NCBI GenBank assembly: GCA_016716185.1
Contig: JADJWV010000003.1
Coordinates: 62,001 to 126,000 of the forward strand
Origin: Saprospiraceae bacterium
GTDB lineage: Bacteria > Bacteroidota > Bacteroidia > Chitinophagales > Saprospiraceae
Direction of reading: 5' to 3'
Length of the DNA: 64,000 nt
Positions 55,406-64,000 of this stretch are shown here, piece after piece (the first letter of the stretch is position 1; each line of letters opens with the position of its first letter). The translations under genes were made by a program, and so were the position numbers. Below the pieces are notes generated by a model. The model saw only the letters and a list, made by a program, of their open reading frames with translations, did no database searches and was not told where the DNA came from.

Positions 55406-57473
55406 TATAAAGGCAATTCATATTTTCACTTAGAGCTGGACCGCTACCAGAAAATTTACCACCATAAAAAAACGGATCTGGACTACCAGAAGGCTGCCAA
55501 TGATAATGGTTTATTTTACCAGAAGTGCCATATGCCTCCATTGCCGGTTGTGAGGTAAGAACCAGAGGCTTATTGCCTGAGGAAACTTCTACAGAACCCC
55601 ACTCCGATTTTATGCGAGTCAGCTTGCCGTTGACAGGATTGGGAGTCTGCTCAAAGATGTTACACATTGCATCCGTCAGACCATGGTCTTGATTGAGATC
55701 CATCTTGCTTTCAAAAAATTTATTTTCGAGAAATCTTTGAGCAATGGAAGGATTGTAAATGGAAACATCCTTCCTGAAGTTATTGCCATACCAATTGCCA
55801 TTACATTTACCCGCTACATCTATCTTACCACCAAACCAATTCCTTTTTGCAGAAATGCTGCCACCTCTGTTTCGAATGCTGATGTGATTAATGTTTGTCC
55901 CATCCAAAAATTTAGAATTCTCAATTTGAAGACCCAATAAACCAGCAAGATTTCCACTCATTTCTTTATCTACTCCGTATTTAAATCCTTGAATCGTTGT
56001 GACGCTTTTGATTGAAACCCGATTGTTATATGCCTTTATACCTGTTACTTCAGTTGATGACATATTGGTCAAAGTAGATCCTGTTATGTTGACATTGCAT
56101 CCATTGGCAAGAATCATATTCGGATCAGCCGCTGTTGATGTGTTTGATATCGAGCAAGAGCTTAAATTAATTGAACCGCCATAAAATAAGCCACCAGGAC
56201 CACCAGCATGAATGGCTAAAGGGTTTAATCTCAAAGTACAATTGCTTAATAAAATACCAAGATGACCCTTTTCAGCCTGGATACCATGATTACTGTATTC
56301 AATAACAGAACCTGAAGTGGCCGTTAATGAACCACCTGAAGGATTGTTTGGTCCTCCCGGGTAACTAATGCCGTTGCCTCCTTCAATAAAAATGCCTCCC
56401 CAGTTGCCAGACAATTCAGGGCAAGTTGTATTGTTTACTGCTTTTGTCAGGGTGGTGTTGACTAAAGTCAAATGACCATTGGCCGTAATGATAATTCTTT
56501 GATTAGCACATAAGTTTTTAACTTCATTTGTCCACGAAATAATATCATCAATTACTATATCAGCGCAAGGTGAATTATTGTTTTGGCCTCCACAGTCTAA
56601 AGTGTAACTCATTAAATTTTCTGAGATTTCATTATGCATTGCAGAAAATTGGCAAGGCGTAAATCTGTTCCAACAAGATCGCCGTTCATCCCAAAACATA
56701 AAATTATCTATCGGAATATTCCAGGGTCCTGTATTGCCACACTCATCCGGGTAAGTATGAACTGTGTTATTGTAATTACAAAGATCATTGACCCACTGAA
56801 CTTTATCTGGAACATGATTTCCATCCAAATCCATATTATATGGATCACCTCCTGTATCTTCTATCATATCAGCTAATGTTGCCGAACCTTCCTTGCATTC
56901 CCATGTTGCCTTATTATTAAAAGCAGTATTTGCACGGGTGTGATATAAAGACAGTGTGTGTCCCAACTCATGTGTTAACACTTGAGCATCAAAAATTGAA
57001 AATACATATTCATTCTTTGAATCAAATTGTCCCCAGGAAAATCCATCCTTGCCATTTCCAGGGTGTTGCTGGTAAAAATATACATTTATAAATTCTTTCT
57101 TAAAGTAATAAGGCTCTACTTCGGCTTCAGCTTCACGGGTTCCCGGATCTATGTTGAGTCCTGCTTCCAGATTGTGATCACCCGCACCAGGTATAGAAGC
57201 TTTATGGATACATTCATTACTAAATGAAAATTGGATATTGCCCGCGGAAAAATTTAAATTGATTTGGTCGAGTAATTTTTTGAACTCAGTATTAGATGGC
57301 GAATTCATAGGCCCATTGGTATTGTTAATCCAATGAAACTTAATTTTTAAGCATTTAGAGGAACCGAGCTCACAGTTTGGGAGGGGAGTAGGGTGAACCG
57401 GCATGTAATCATCAGGCATGCCACATTGTGCTGCTGACCTTTGGTTTTCAACAAAACATATTGCAAAAATCAT
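55392..57473 (-). CDS. M43 (pappalysin-like) metalloprotease, 5' part
   Basis: 693 residues. Zinc motif HELGHTLSLYH (HExxHxxGxxH-like; Leu-Tyr replaces the usual Gly) in the first 180 residues with the following Met-turn region (LMSYTLDCGG). The second half has right-handed-helix-like repeats (ISYPGGPNNPSGG, GGSINLSSCSISNTS). The N-terminus MIFAICFVENQ is a poor signal peptide. The ATG lies in an (AT)10 tract, so the true start or expression may depend on tract length. Joined with 54545-55405, the protein would have about 975 residues and be secreted by T9SS. Confidence 0.82.
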   Translation of the reverse strand: MIFAICFVENQRSAAQCGMPDDYMPVHPTPLPNCELGSSKCLKIKFHWINNTNGPMNSPSNTEFKKLLDQINLNFSAGNIQFSFSNECIHKASIPGAGDHNLEAGLNIDPGTREAEAEVEPYYFKKEFINVYFYQQHPGNGKDGFSWGQFDSKNEYVFSIFDAQVLTHELGHTLSLYHTRANTAFNNKATWECKEGSATLADMIEDTGGDPYNMDLDGNHVPDKVQWVNDLCNYNNTVHTYPDECGNTGPWNIPIDNFMFWDERRSCWNRFTPCQFSAMHNEISENLMSYTLDCGGQNNNSPCADIVIDDIISWTNEVKNLCANQRIIITANGHLTLVNTTLTKAVNNTTCPELSGNWGGIFIEGGNGISYPGGPNNPSGGSLTATSGSVIEYSNHGIQAEKGHLGILLSNCTLRLNPLAIHAGGPGGLFYGGSINLSSCSISNTSTAADPNMILANGCNVNITGSTLTNMSSTEVTGIKAYNNRVSIKSVTTIQGFKYGVDKEMSGNLAGLLGLQIENSKFLDGTNINHISIRNRGGSISAKRNWFGGKIDVAGKCNGNWYGNNFRKDVSIYNPSIAQRFLENKFFESKMDLNQDHGLTDAMCNIFEQTPNPVNGKLTRIKSEWGSVEVSSGNKPLVLTSQPAMEAYGTSGKINHYHWQPSGSPDPFFYGGKFSGSGPALSENMNCLYNVFP

Positions 57474-57491
57474 ATATATATATATATATAT
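57472..57491. repeat. (AT)10 microsatellite at a start codon
   Basis: Twenty bases of perfect AT dinucleotide, flanked by AATC and GATT so the whole is palindromic. It covers the first two bases of the protease ATG and the ribosome-binding position. The length could vary by slippage. Confidence 0.85.
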
Positions 57492-58068
57492 GATTTACAA
57501 CTACATAAAATTTCAAATTGAAATAATTTAGGAGAAAAATTAATTTTTTTCATGTGCATTAATAATTTTAGTGTGTTAATAAATAATAAAGTGTCAATCA
57601 AATATAATATTTAACTACTGGGAAATTATAAAATATATGAGAAATAAAATAATTCCAGTTGCTTTACTTGGCTTAATTTTTGTGATCACATATTACAATT
57701 AAGAAGTACTTATCAAACATTTATTCGACATCATCAGAAACTTAAATTGAAAATTTCAATTTCCTTCAATAGCAATCAATCTTTATCAGTTGTAATTTAA
57801 TTCGCTCAGAAAAAATAATCAAATTACTTTTTTCCAAGAATGCTTGATTCGAACATAAAATGGGTGACGGGTAAGGAATTCAAATCTAATAATTATTTCT
57901 GATTGCTTGTATGTTTTTTTATGTTAATTTTTCCACTTCAAGCAAAAGATCAGGGTTTACCCTGATAAAATTAACCTTATTTAACCTTAGATAAACTTTG
58001 ATTAACCTCGATTTAAAATGTCCGCTTATACATTTGCACCATTATTCAACCCTTTTAATTTTAAAAAT
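57492..58068. other. Spacer between the protease and GLPGLI genes
   Basis: Very AT-rich, about 580 bp. Near its right end are a perfect palindrome ATCAGGGTTTACCCTGAT (57949-57966) and the TTAACCT box. A 21-codon frame at 57637 is not supported as a gene. Confidence 0.5.
57971..57990 (+). promoter_or_regulatory. TTAACCT direct-repeat box before the GLPGLI gene
   Basis: TTAACCTTAT and TTAACCTTAG, identical to the kinase-promoter copy, followed by degenerate half-sites ATAAACTTTG and ATTAACCTCG (to 58010). It ends about 80 bp before the GLPGLI start. It is the candidate target of the OmpR-type regulator. Confidence 0.6.
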
Positions 58069-58819
58069 ATGAAATATCTCGTATCTGTTCTTTGCTTATT
58101 ACTGTTCTTTACGATCAACAGTCAGCCTCTGACATCCTGAAAAATCACTTACAAAGAAACCATCAAACTAAATCTCGACTTCGGCGAGGAAAATCCTGAA
58201 CTCAGAAAAATGATCCCATCTTCTCAATCTGCAGACAAGGTCCTTTATTTTACGAACTCTGAATCGCTCTACAAAAACGAAGAAAAACCAAAAGATGTCG
58301 ATGTCAAACACGAAGAAGATGGAAATTCATTCCAACTGGTCATCAAAGTACCCGAATCTGTTGTTTACGTGAATAAATCCGAAGGAATATTTCTGCAATC
58401 GCAGGACCTGATGGGAAAAGAATTTTTAATCAAAGACAAGCCGGAAGTCCCAAAATGGAAAATGACTGGAGAGCAAAAGAAAATTTTAGATTACACTTGT
58501 CAAAAAGCCATTTTATTGGATACGGCCAAAAATCTTTCCGTATGGTTCACCAATCAAATTCCCGTATCAACAGGACCGAATGGACTGTCGGGACTTCCCG
58601 GGATTATTTTAGGTATCGAACAAGATCAGGGAGACCGCATGACGATTGCAACCCGGGTTGATGCCTTGCCGGAAGGGTTTGTGTTTACCAGACCATCCAA
58701 AGGCAAAGTGGTCAACAAATCAGAATTTGAAAAATAAGAGAGGAAAAATGAAAGAAATGGGTGCTGTAAATGGCAAGGGCCCCGGTGTAAAAATGATCAT
58801 CCGTGAAGAAAGGAATTGA
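58069..58819 (+). pseudogene. GLPGLI-family secreted protein, interrupted
   Basis: ATG at 58069 begins a signal peptide (LLLFFTINSQPL) but codon 24 is TGA (58138-58140) where GGA is expected (SGKITYKET). The frame then stays open to 58737 and contains the family mark GLSGLPGIILGI. Near 58730 the frame stops at TAA, while the expected tail (MKEMGAVNGKGPG, IREERN) continues in a shifted frame to 58819, a net one-base shift. GLPGLI genes often sit beside TonB-dependent receptors, as here. Confidence 0.82.
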
Positions 58820-58841
58820 CAATCGCTTACACCACAAACAT

Positions 58842-59690
58842 ATGAAACACTTATTACTGAGATTGTCAATGAATAAGCTCATAACGGTATCTGCTCTGCT
58901 ATTTTTATTTGGCGGTACTACCATGGCCCAAAAATTATCGGGCAGAATATTGGATGAAAATAATATTCCGCTTGAATATGCAACGATTATTCTGATGAAT
59001 GCAGCCGATTCGACCATGGTGGAATTTGCGAATTCGTCCAGAAATGGTTCATTTTCATTAAATCTTTCCAACCATCCCAACCTCATTTTACAACTCACTT
59101 ATCTGGGATATGAAACACAACATATAAATATTAAAAACACAAATGAAGAATTGCAACTAGGCGATCTCAAACTCAAGCCCGGAACGCAATCACTGGATGT
59201 AATCGAAGTAAAAGATTATGCAAGTCCGATGAGCTTTGGCAAAGATACCATCCAGTACAATGCCGCTGCATTCAAAGTTCAACCCGGAGATATGGCTGAG
59301 GATTTGTTAAAAAAATTACCCGGCGTGGAAGTGGAAAGGGATGGATCTGTGAAAGCACTGGGTGAGCGTGTTCAAAATGTAATGGTCGATGGAAAAGAGT
59401 TTTTTGGAAAAGACACCAAAATTGCAACAAAAAATATCGATGCGGACGCCATCGATAAAGTTCAGGTATTTGACAAAAAATCAGATCAAACTGCATTCAC
59501 CGGAATTGACGACGGACAACGGGAACGATCCATTAACTTAAAACTTAAAGAAGACAGGAAAGTTGGATATTTTGGTACTGCAGAATTGGCCGGAGGCAGC
59601 GATGACCGTTTTAAGGGCAGAGCAAATATAAACTCGGTTTACACCAGCCCTCCGGACTTCCTTCATTGGATTGGCCAACAACGTCAATGA
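58842..59690 (+). CDS. TonB-dependent outer-membrane receptor, 5' part before frameshift
   Basis: Start ATG at 58842; ATG 58869 would give a tighter signal peptide (GGTTMAQ). A carboxypeptidase-like regulatory domain (SGRILDENNIPLEYATI) is followed by the plug (GDMAEDLLKKLPGVEVERDG, VMVDGKEFFG). An extra T at 59634 shifts the frame; removing it reads GRANINRFTPALRTSFIGLANNV (in part), joining the next frame. No TonB box could be pointed out. Confidence 0.85.
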   Translation: MKHLLLRLSMNKLITVSALLFLFGGTTMAQKLSGRILDENNIPLEYATIILMNAADSTMVEFANSSRNGSFSLNLSNHPNLILQLTYLGYETQHINIKNTNEELQLGDLKLKPGTQSLDVIEVKDYASPMSFGKDTIQYNAAAFKVQPGDMAEDLLKKLPGVEVERDGSVKALGERVQNVMVDGKEFFGKDTKIATKNIDADAIDKVQVFDKKSDQTAFTGIDDGQRERSINLKLKEDRKVGYFGTAELAGGSDDRFKGRANINSVYTSPPDFLHWIGQQRQ

Positions 59691-61641
59691 ACAAAATTTT
59701 TCCATCAATGACTACATCGATTTTATGGGAGGGATTGGCGCCTTGATGGGTGGTAACGGAGGTGGCAGAGTCAGCATCAACCTCGACCAAAATTCCGGAT
59801 TGCCTTTGGGCTTGAACAACAACCAGGGAATTCAAAAATCATTTGCCGGTGGAGTGAACCTGACTTCAGATTTTTCTTCCAAATCTTCTTTGGAGGCATC
59901 TGTTTTTGCCAATCAATTTAAAAACACACTGGATCGTTTTTCTTTCCGGGAAAACCTATTGCCGGAAAACAGATTCATAACAGATGTTGAGGAGGATCAA
60001 ATTTCAAAAAGTGCTTCCGGGAGTTTTACATTAAAATTCAAAACCAAACCAGATTCCGTAAATCAGGTCGTCGTGAATGCAAATGGTTCATTAGGTACCA
60101 ACGATTTGAATTCTAACGAACAAAACCAAACGTTGGATACAACACTCACCATGCTTAACAGCAACCACAATCTATTTTCGAACCACGGGAATTTATCAAA
60201 AATATCTGTCAATGCGTTTTGGCAAAGAAAGACCGGTAAACCAGGAAGAATTCTGACTTTGAATTCTTCCGTGAATTACTCCAATTCGAATTCCGATGCT
60301 TTGCTGAACTCTTATTATGAAACCTTTTACCCTGGCGCCGGTCAGGATACCCTCCTGCAGAATCAAAAGAGGAACAACGACGGACTCTTTTACGATGTGC
60401 AAGCTTCCTGGACAGAACCCTTGAATAAAAAACGCTATCTCGAAATTGAATCGGCTTTATCCAACCAAAATTATAATACCAGCAGCGACTATTTTGATCT
60501 GGTAAATGCGCAGCCTTTTAAAAATTTCACGCTTTCTCATGCTTACCGCAATGACTTCACGCGCAGACACCTGGGACTGAGTTTCATTGTAAGCAGGGAG
60601 AAATACAATTTTACGGTAGGCAGCAACTATCAATTTTCGACTTTAGACGGGACCGTCAAAGAAGAAATTCCTGGAATCAGAAATCATTATTCAGCTTTGT
60701 TGCCACAGGCATTTTTTACATACCGGTTTGGTTTGTCTGAACATTTCAATTTTAATTATTTCAGCCAACTCAATGAACCAGACATCATTCGTTTACAACC
60801 CGCAGTCAACAACAGCAATCCGCTGGCGATATACACGGGTAATCCAGATCTGAAACCCGAAAAATTTCATGCAGCCAGCATGTCGTATATGCGTTATGAT
60901 GCCTTCAATTTTACCATGTTATATATTAGTTTACAATCCAACTATGTCTTTGATAAAATAACTGAAAGTCTGAGCCTGGATAGTACGCTCGTTCGACACT
61001 ACCAGCCGGTCAACATTCAAAACGAATTTACCAATCAAGGCCGGATTGAATACGAAACTCCCATCAGGCCATTGAAAATAAAAGCTAGGGCTGTATTCAA
61101 AGGCAATTACAACAGGGGCTTCACGGTGATCAACCAGGTCCATTCAGTTATCAACAGACAAGGATATGGCTACCATTTTTCACTGGAAAACCGGAATAAA
61201 GATGTGGTGGACGTTTTGGTTGGATATAAGTACAACACAATAGAATCGAAGTATCGTGCAGATAGATTTACGAATCAATCTTATGAAGATCAGACATATT
61301 ATGCAATTTTAGGAATCCAGTTCAATGAATATATCCACCTGAAATCATCCATGGATTACATGCTAATCCAAGCTTCGTTTTCTTCAGAAAAAATAAGTTA
61401 CCCTTTATGGACAGCCAGCTTATCTGCCTATGTAACTAAAAGCAAAAAGCTCAGAGTCAGTTTGAGTTGCTTTGACCTTTTGAACAAAAACAAGGGGATC
61501 TCCACCAGGTCTGAGTATAATTACACGGACCTTACGCGTACCAATATCCTGAGCCGTTATTTTTTATTGGGCATCTCTTACAACATCAAGGGGCATCAAA
61601 AGAAGGGGGGTATAGAAATCAATATGGGGGGAAATGATTGA
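59671..61641 (+). CDS. TonB-dependent receptor, 3' part (barrel) after frameshift
   Basis: 656 residues continuing the receptor: a Gly-rich part (MGGIGALMGGNGGG) and then alternating strands of a 22-strand-type barrel (outer membrane protein beta-barrel family), with GNPDLKPEKFHAASMSYMRY (20 residues) and a terminal ISYNIKGHQ. The whole receptor would be about 930 residues. The ligand is unknown; GLPGLI-linked receptors in this group often lack SusD partners, and none is seen here. Confidence 0.85.
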   Translation: MANNVNEQNFSINDYIDFMGGIGALMGGNGGGRVSINLDQNSGLPLGLNNNQGIQKSFAGGVNLTSDFSSKSSLEASVFANQFKNTLDRFSFRENLLPENRFITDVEEDQISKSASGSFTLKFKTKPDSVNQVVVNANGSLGTNDLNSNEQNQTLDTTLTMLNSNHNLFSNHGNLSKISVNAFWQRKTGKPGRILTLNSSVNYSNSNSDALLNSYYETFYPGAGQDTLLQNQKRNNDGLFYDVQASWTEPLNKKRYLEIESALSNQNYNTSSDYFDLVNAQPFKNFTLSHAYRNDFTRRHLGLSFIVSREKYNFTVGSNYQFSTLDGTVKEEIPGIRNHYSALLPQAFFTYRFGLSEHFNFNYFSQLNEPDIIRLQPAVNNSNPLAIYTGNPDLKPEKFHAASMSYMRYDAFNFTMLYISLQSNYVFDKITESLSLDSTLVRHYQPVNIQNEFTNQGRIEYETPIRPLKIKARAVFKGNYNRGFTVINQVHSVINRQGYGYHFSLENRNKDVVDVLVGYKYNTIESKYRADRFTNQSYEDQTYYAILGIQFNEYIHLKSSMDYMLIQASFSSEKISYPLWTASLSAYVTKSKKLRVSLSCFDLLNKNKGISTRSEYNYTDLTRTNILSRYFLLGISYNIKGHQKKGGIEINMGGND

Positions 61642-61997
61642 GGGGGAGATAAGCTAGAAGCCAAAAGCCTGAAGCTAAAAGCAAGGAAGAATGTTAGTTT
61701 ATATATAACCATAAATTAACTAACATGTGTTAGTGTACAAATAACAAATAAAGTTGATTTGATTTTATTATTGTATTGCCTAAATCACTTGACTTTTTGT
61801 GCAAATCACACAGATTTGGATACTGAATTTTCGAAGTTCATTAAATTTCTGCGAAAATCAGCGTCCTCTGCGGAAAATTCTCTTTCTTTTTTTAATAGTG
61901 CGCTTATAGAACTAATTATTTATTTCCATTGAAATTTATTAAATGCATTGCTGATATTCAATTTAACGAATTGGGATTTGATTTAAAATTCTTAATA
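61642..61997. other. Spacer with short repeats
   Basis: Contains AAGC-type words (61650-61683), nested palindromes at 61691-61734, and at about 61849-61880 a segment TCTGCG...CTCTGCGG related to the 62.6-kb repeats. No gene. Confidence 0.5.
61691..61734. repeat. Nested palindromes with ACTAACATGTGTTAGT
   Basis: ATGTTAGTT (61691-61699) pairs with AACTAACAT (61718-61726), and ACTAACATGTGTTAGT (61719-61734) is itself an inverted repeat. Related to 31994-32009. Confidence 0.6.
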
Positions 61998-62378
61998 CTA
62001 CAAATTATTCACTTTTCTGAAAATAGATTTTTCAATTCTTTCACAGTTAAAATTTACCAATATTGCAAGCTTCTTCGCTGACAATTTTAAATAAGTCAAT
62101 ACTTGCATGTGATGAACTGGGGAAAGGCACTCAATTGACTTAATTTTGATAATAACCAAATTCTCTACAAGCAAATCAATTCGAAATCCGATATCCAATT
62201 TTACTCCATCATATACCAAAGGCAGAGCTACCTGTTGTTTAACTTCTAGCCCGGATTTCTGAAGCTCATATTGCAAAGCAACTTGATAAACTGATTCCAG
62301 TAATCCAGGGCCGAGAGCGCTAAATACTTTATAAATTGCACCTCTTATAATATAAGACAATTCATTTTCAGAATGCAT
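61998..62378 (-). CDS. GxxExxY-family protein with substituted active-site Glu
   Basis: 127 residues from the ATG at 62378 (MHSENELSY); longer frames to 62477 add an atypical tail. The name motif GPGLLESVYQVAL is intact. In the PD-(D/E)XK core the usual VELK is IIKIK: the catalytic Glu codon is AAA instead of GAA. The protein may be inactive as a nuclease. Such genes are common, often alone, with unknown role. Confidence 0.82.
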   Translation of the reverse strand: MHSENELSYIIRGAIYKVFSALGPGLLESVYQVALQYELQKSGLEVKQQVALPLVYDGVKLDIGFRIDLLVENLVIIKIKSIECLSPVHHMQVLTYLKLSAKKLAILVNFNCERIEKSIFRKVNNL

Positions 62379-62594
62379 AAGCATTTTAGATTTATTAGAT
62401 TTGAATCCTAAAACTAGTTGGAAATATTGTATTTTATTTCGTGACTTATCGACTAACGCAAATTTTATATTTAACAATGTCAGATATTTATTAAATGGAA
62501 TTCTTCCAGATTCTGAACCTTTATTTGGGTTATTTCAGATTATGCAAATCACCGCTTGAACGACCAGAATTTCATTTTCCCAGTCTGGTGGCTG

Positions 62595-63075
62595 TCGGAA
62601 ATAAACTTCGGAAAGTCCCCTGCAGATCTCGCAGATTCCGCAGAAGTCTACCTCATTATTCTATTCATCTCCTATTCACGCAATTGTCTTCTGCGGAAAT
62701 AAACTTCGGAAAGTCCCCCGCAGATCTCGCAGATTCCGCAGAAAAGAAATCAGAAATTATCCTATAGAATTATTCTATTCATCTCCTATTCATCTGCGTA
62801 ATTTGCGTCTTCTGCGGGAAATAAACCCCCGCAGATCTCGCAGATTCCGCAGAAAAGAAATCAGAAAATATCCTACAGAATTATTCTATTCATCTCCTAT
62901 TCATCTGCGTAATTTGCGTCTTCTGCGGGAAATGAACTTCGGAAAGTCTCCACGCAGAGCTCGCAGATTTCGCAGAAAAGAAATCAGAAACTATCCTATA
63001 GAAATATTCTATTCATCTCCTATTCATCTGCGTAATTTGCGTCCTCTGCGGGAAATAAACTTCGGAAAGTCTCCA
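62595..63075. repeat. Tandem array of 96-123-bp CGCAGA-type repeats
   Basis: Four units plus a partial one, starting with GAAATAAAC or GAAATGAAC at 62600, 62695, 62818, 62929 and 63052. Each has CGCAGATCTCGCAGATTCCG, then TTCTATTCATCTCCTATTC, then CTGCGTAATTTGCGTC; the two CGCAGA blocks are in inverted orientation, so each unit can fold. The 62385-62594 stretch before it shows no gene. Small open frames over the array are products of the repeat. Confidence 0.85.
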
Positions 63076-63079
63076 CGTT

Positions 63080-63832
63080 TCAAAACGTACACCCATCCCC
63101 ATTCTTAGTCAGCCATGTTTCTGCAATCTTATAGTTGGGCATGATTTTTTCAACCAGTTTCCAAAATCGATCGGAATGATCCATATGAACCAGGTGAGCC
63201 AATTCGTGGATGATGATGTAATCAGTTATGAAATCGGGAGTGAGCAAGAGCCGGGTGGAAAGATTGATATTCTTTTTCGAACTGCAGCTGCCCCAATTAC
63301 TTGTGTTGTGTTTGAGTCTGATGCCTGCAATTTCTTTTTGAAAAAATCTGCGATTCAATTCATGTACGCGTTCCGAAATTTCTTTGTGAAAGTAATTTCC
63401 CAGGATCCTGCTGATGATGCTACTGCAAAGTTTTTGTTTTTGGAAAGCATCAACTCCCAAAGGCAATCGTATGTAAATGACGTAAGCTTTAAGCTGACCC
63501 GAAGCTGATTTTTGTTCCATGCCTTCCCTGACGTCGAGAACAAATTCCCGACCTCGCAACTGAATTAGCTGTCCGCTGCGGTAATCCTTAGGAATGTACT
63601 TGCTTCGTAGTTTGACATCCGATTTCAGCTTTTTTGAAATCCAATCATGAGCCCATTTCGTGAATTCTTCTTTCTGACTGGTATTGGATAACAGGGGCAA
63701 ACGCAAAATAGCCTTGTGTTTGGCAAAAGAAACCCTTGCACTTCGCCTTTGTTCATAAACAATTTCAAGTGGCAATTCAAATCCCGGAAAAGAAATTCGT
63801 TTGAGTTCGGTTACTACAACAGGTTTAGCCAT
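63080..63832 (-). CDS. YgjP-like (M48/DUF45) metallopeptidase-fold protein
   Basis: 250 residues from the ATG at 63832 (a TTG at 63844 is less likely). Ends with NWGSCSSKKNINLSTRLLL (in part), the zinc motif HELAHLVHMDHSDRFW and a C-terminal helix, the pattern of the YgjP/DUF45 family. The start codon overlaps the end of serC by 8 bp, so the two are translationally coupled. The biochemical role of the family is unsettled. Confidence 0.9.
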   Translation of the reverse strand: MAKPVVVTELKRISFPGFELPLEIVYEQRRSARVSFAKHKAILRLPLLSNTSQKEEFTKWAHDWISKKLKSDVKLRSKYIPKDYRSGQLIQLRGREFVLDVREGMEQKSASGQLKAYVIYIRLPLGVDAFQKQKLCSSIISRILGNYFHKEISERVHELNRRFFQKEIAGIRLKHNTSNWGSCSSKKNINLSTRLLLTPDFITDYIIIHELAHLVHMDHSDRFWKLVEKIMPNYKIAETWLTKNGDGCTF

Positions 63833-64000
63833 GAGTTTTTTCAAAATCCTGCATCAGCAAAACAAGTGCCTGAACACTTTCAAGTTCCAATGCATTATAT
63901 AGTGATGCCCTAAAGCCGCCTACAGAGCGATGGCCTGCCAAACCTACACAGCTTGCTGCTTTACAAAGATCAAAAACATATTTTCATGTTCCGGATTGTG
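63825..64000 (-). CDS. serC: Phosphoserine aminotransferase, C-terminal end (partial, frameshifted)
   Basis: Only the last 52 codons before an in-frame TGA are continuous: FDLCKAASCVGLAGHRSVGG (20 residues), RASLYNALELESVQAL and FEKTHG, closely matching the SerC C-terminus. At 63981-63984 an A-run (T-run on the plus strand) appears one base short; adding an A gives NPEHEKYVFDLC. The rest of the gene lies beyond the window. SerC makes phosphoserine in serine biosynthesis. Confidence 0.82.

Noticed and set aside
57637..57702. 21-codon frame starting MRNKIIPVALLG
   Set aside because: It is hydrophobic like a signal peptide but stops at once, and no continuation in any frame was found.
62595..63075. 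CRISPR array
   Set aside because: Units are 96-123 bp, the whole unit repeats with internal deletions and there are no unique spacers; no cas gene is near.
62495..63108. Small Arg-rich open frames with repeated residues
   Set aside because: They come from the tandem DNA repeat array and have no conserved protein features.

Overview
The window looks like chromosomal DNA of a Bacteroidota bacterium, most likely of the Saprospiria type. This rests on moderate-to-low GC, at least four secreted proteins ending in type IX secretion (T9SS) sorting domains, GLPGLI and TonB-receptor genes side by side, TAnnTTTG-type -7 promoter boxes, and a bacterial iodotyrosine-deiodinase-like gene of the kind known from Haliscomenobacter. 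The taxonomic call is inference. I found no rRNA, tRNA, CRISPR array or intact IS.

Layout. 1-8 kb: the 3' part of a YdiJ-like FAD/Fe-S oxidase, a secreted repeat protein, a glycine-zipper protein, a NuoE-NuoF fusion flavoprotein and a thiolase. 8-24.4 kb: an envelope-protease region. It holds a secreted TPR-CHAT protein, a beta-carbonic anhydrase, a secreted caspase-TPR protein, an operon (15427-20701) of ECF sigma factor, anti-sigma-like protein, HExxH protease with TPRs, CHASE2 membrane protein and FecR-like protein, and a coupled pair of secreted metacaspase and outer-membrane-like protein. 24.7-32 kb: a Tat-type amine oxidase and a full phosphate cluster (porin, PstS, PstC, PstA, PstB, PhoU). 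The PstC carries a PstS-like segment in its first periplasmic loop.

32-46 kb: a vanadium-haloperoxidase-type phosphatase, a LytTR regulator, an ICMT-like methyltransferase, a large hybrid histidine kinase, a barrel protein with a DoxX/DUF417-like protein, the deiodinase-like flavoprotein, an SDR, a dockerin-like T9SS protein and QueG. 46-64 kb: a second sigma/anti-sigma/outer-membrane unit, DinB, an OmpR-type two-component system, two large T9SS proteins, a GLPGLI plus TonB-receptor locus, a GxxExxY protein, a YgjP metalloprotease and the end of serC.

Two points stand out at window scale. First, from 48 kb rightwards seven genes carry single-base frameshifts or a nonsense codon, mostly lost bases beside A-runs, while I see none to the left; this is either local assembly error or gene decay. 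Second, a direct repeat of TTAACCT with a 10-bp period occurs at the promoter of the OmpR-type kinase/regulator pair, again 183 bp further upstream, and once before the GLPGLI/TonB-receptor locus. This suggests an autoregulated system that controls that receptor. Intergenic DNA is rich in short palindromes and tandem repeats, including a 58-bp palindromic-ended element present three times.
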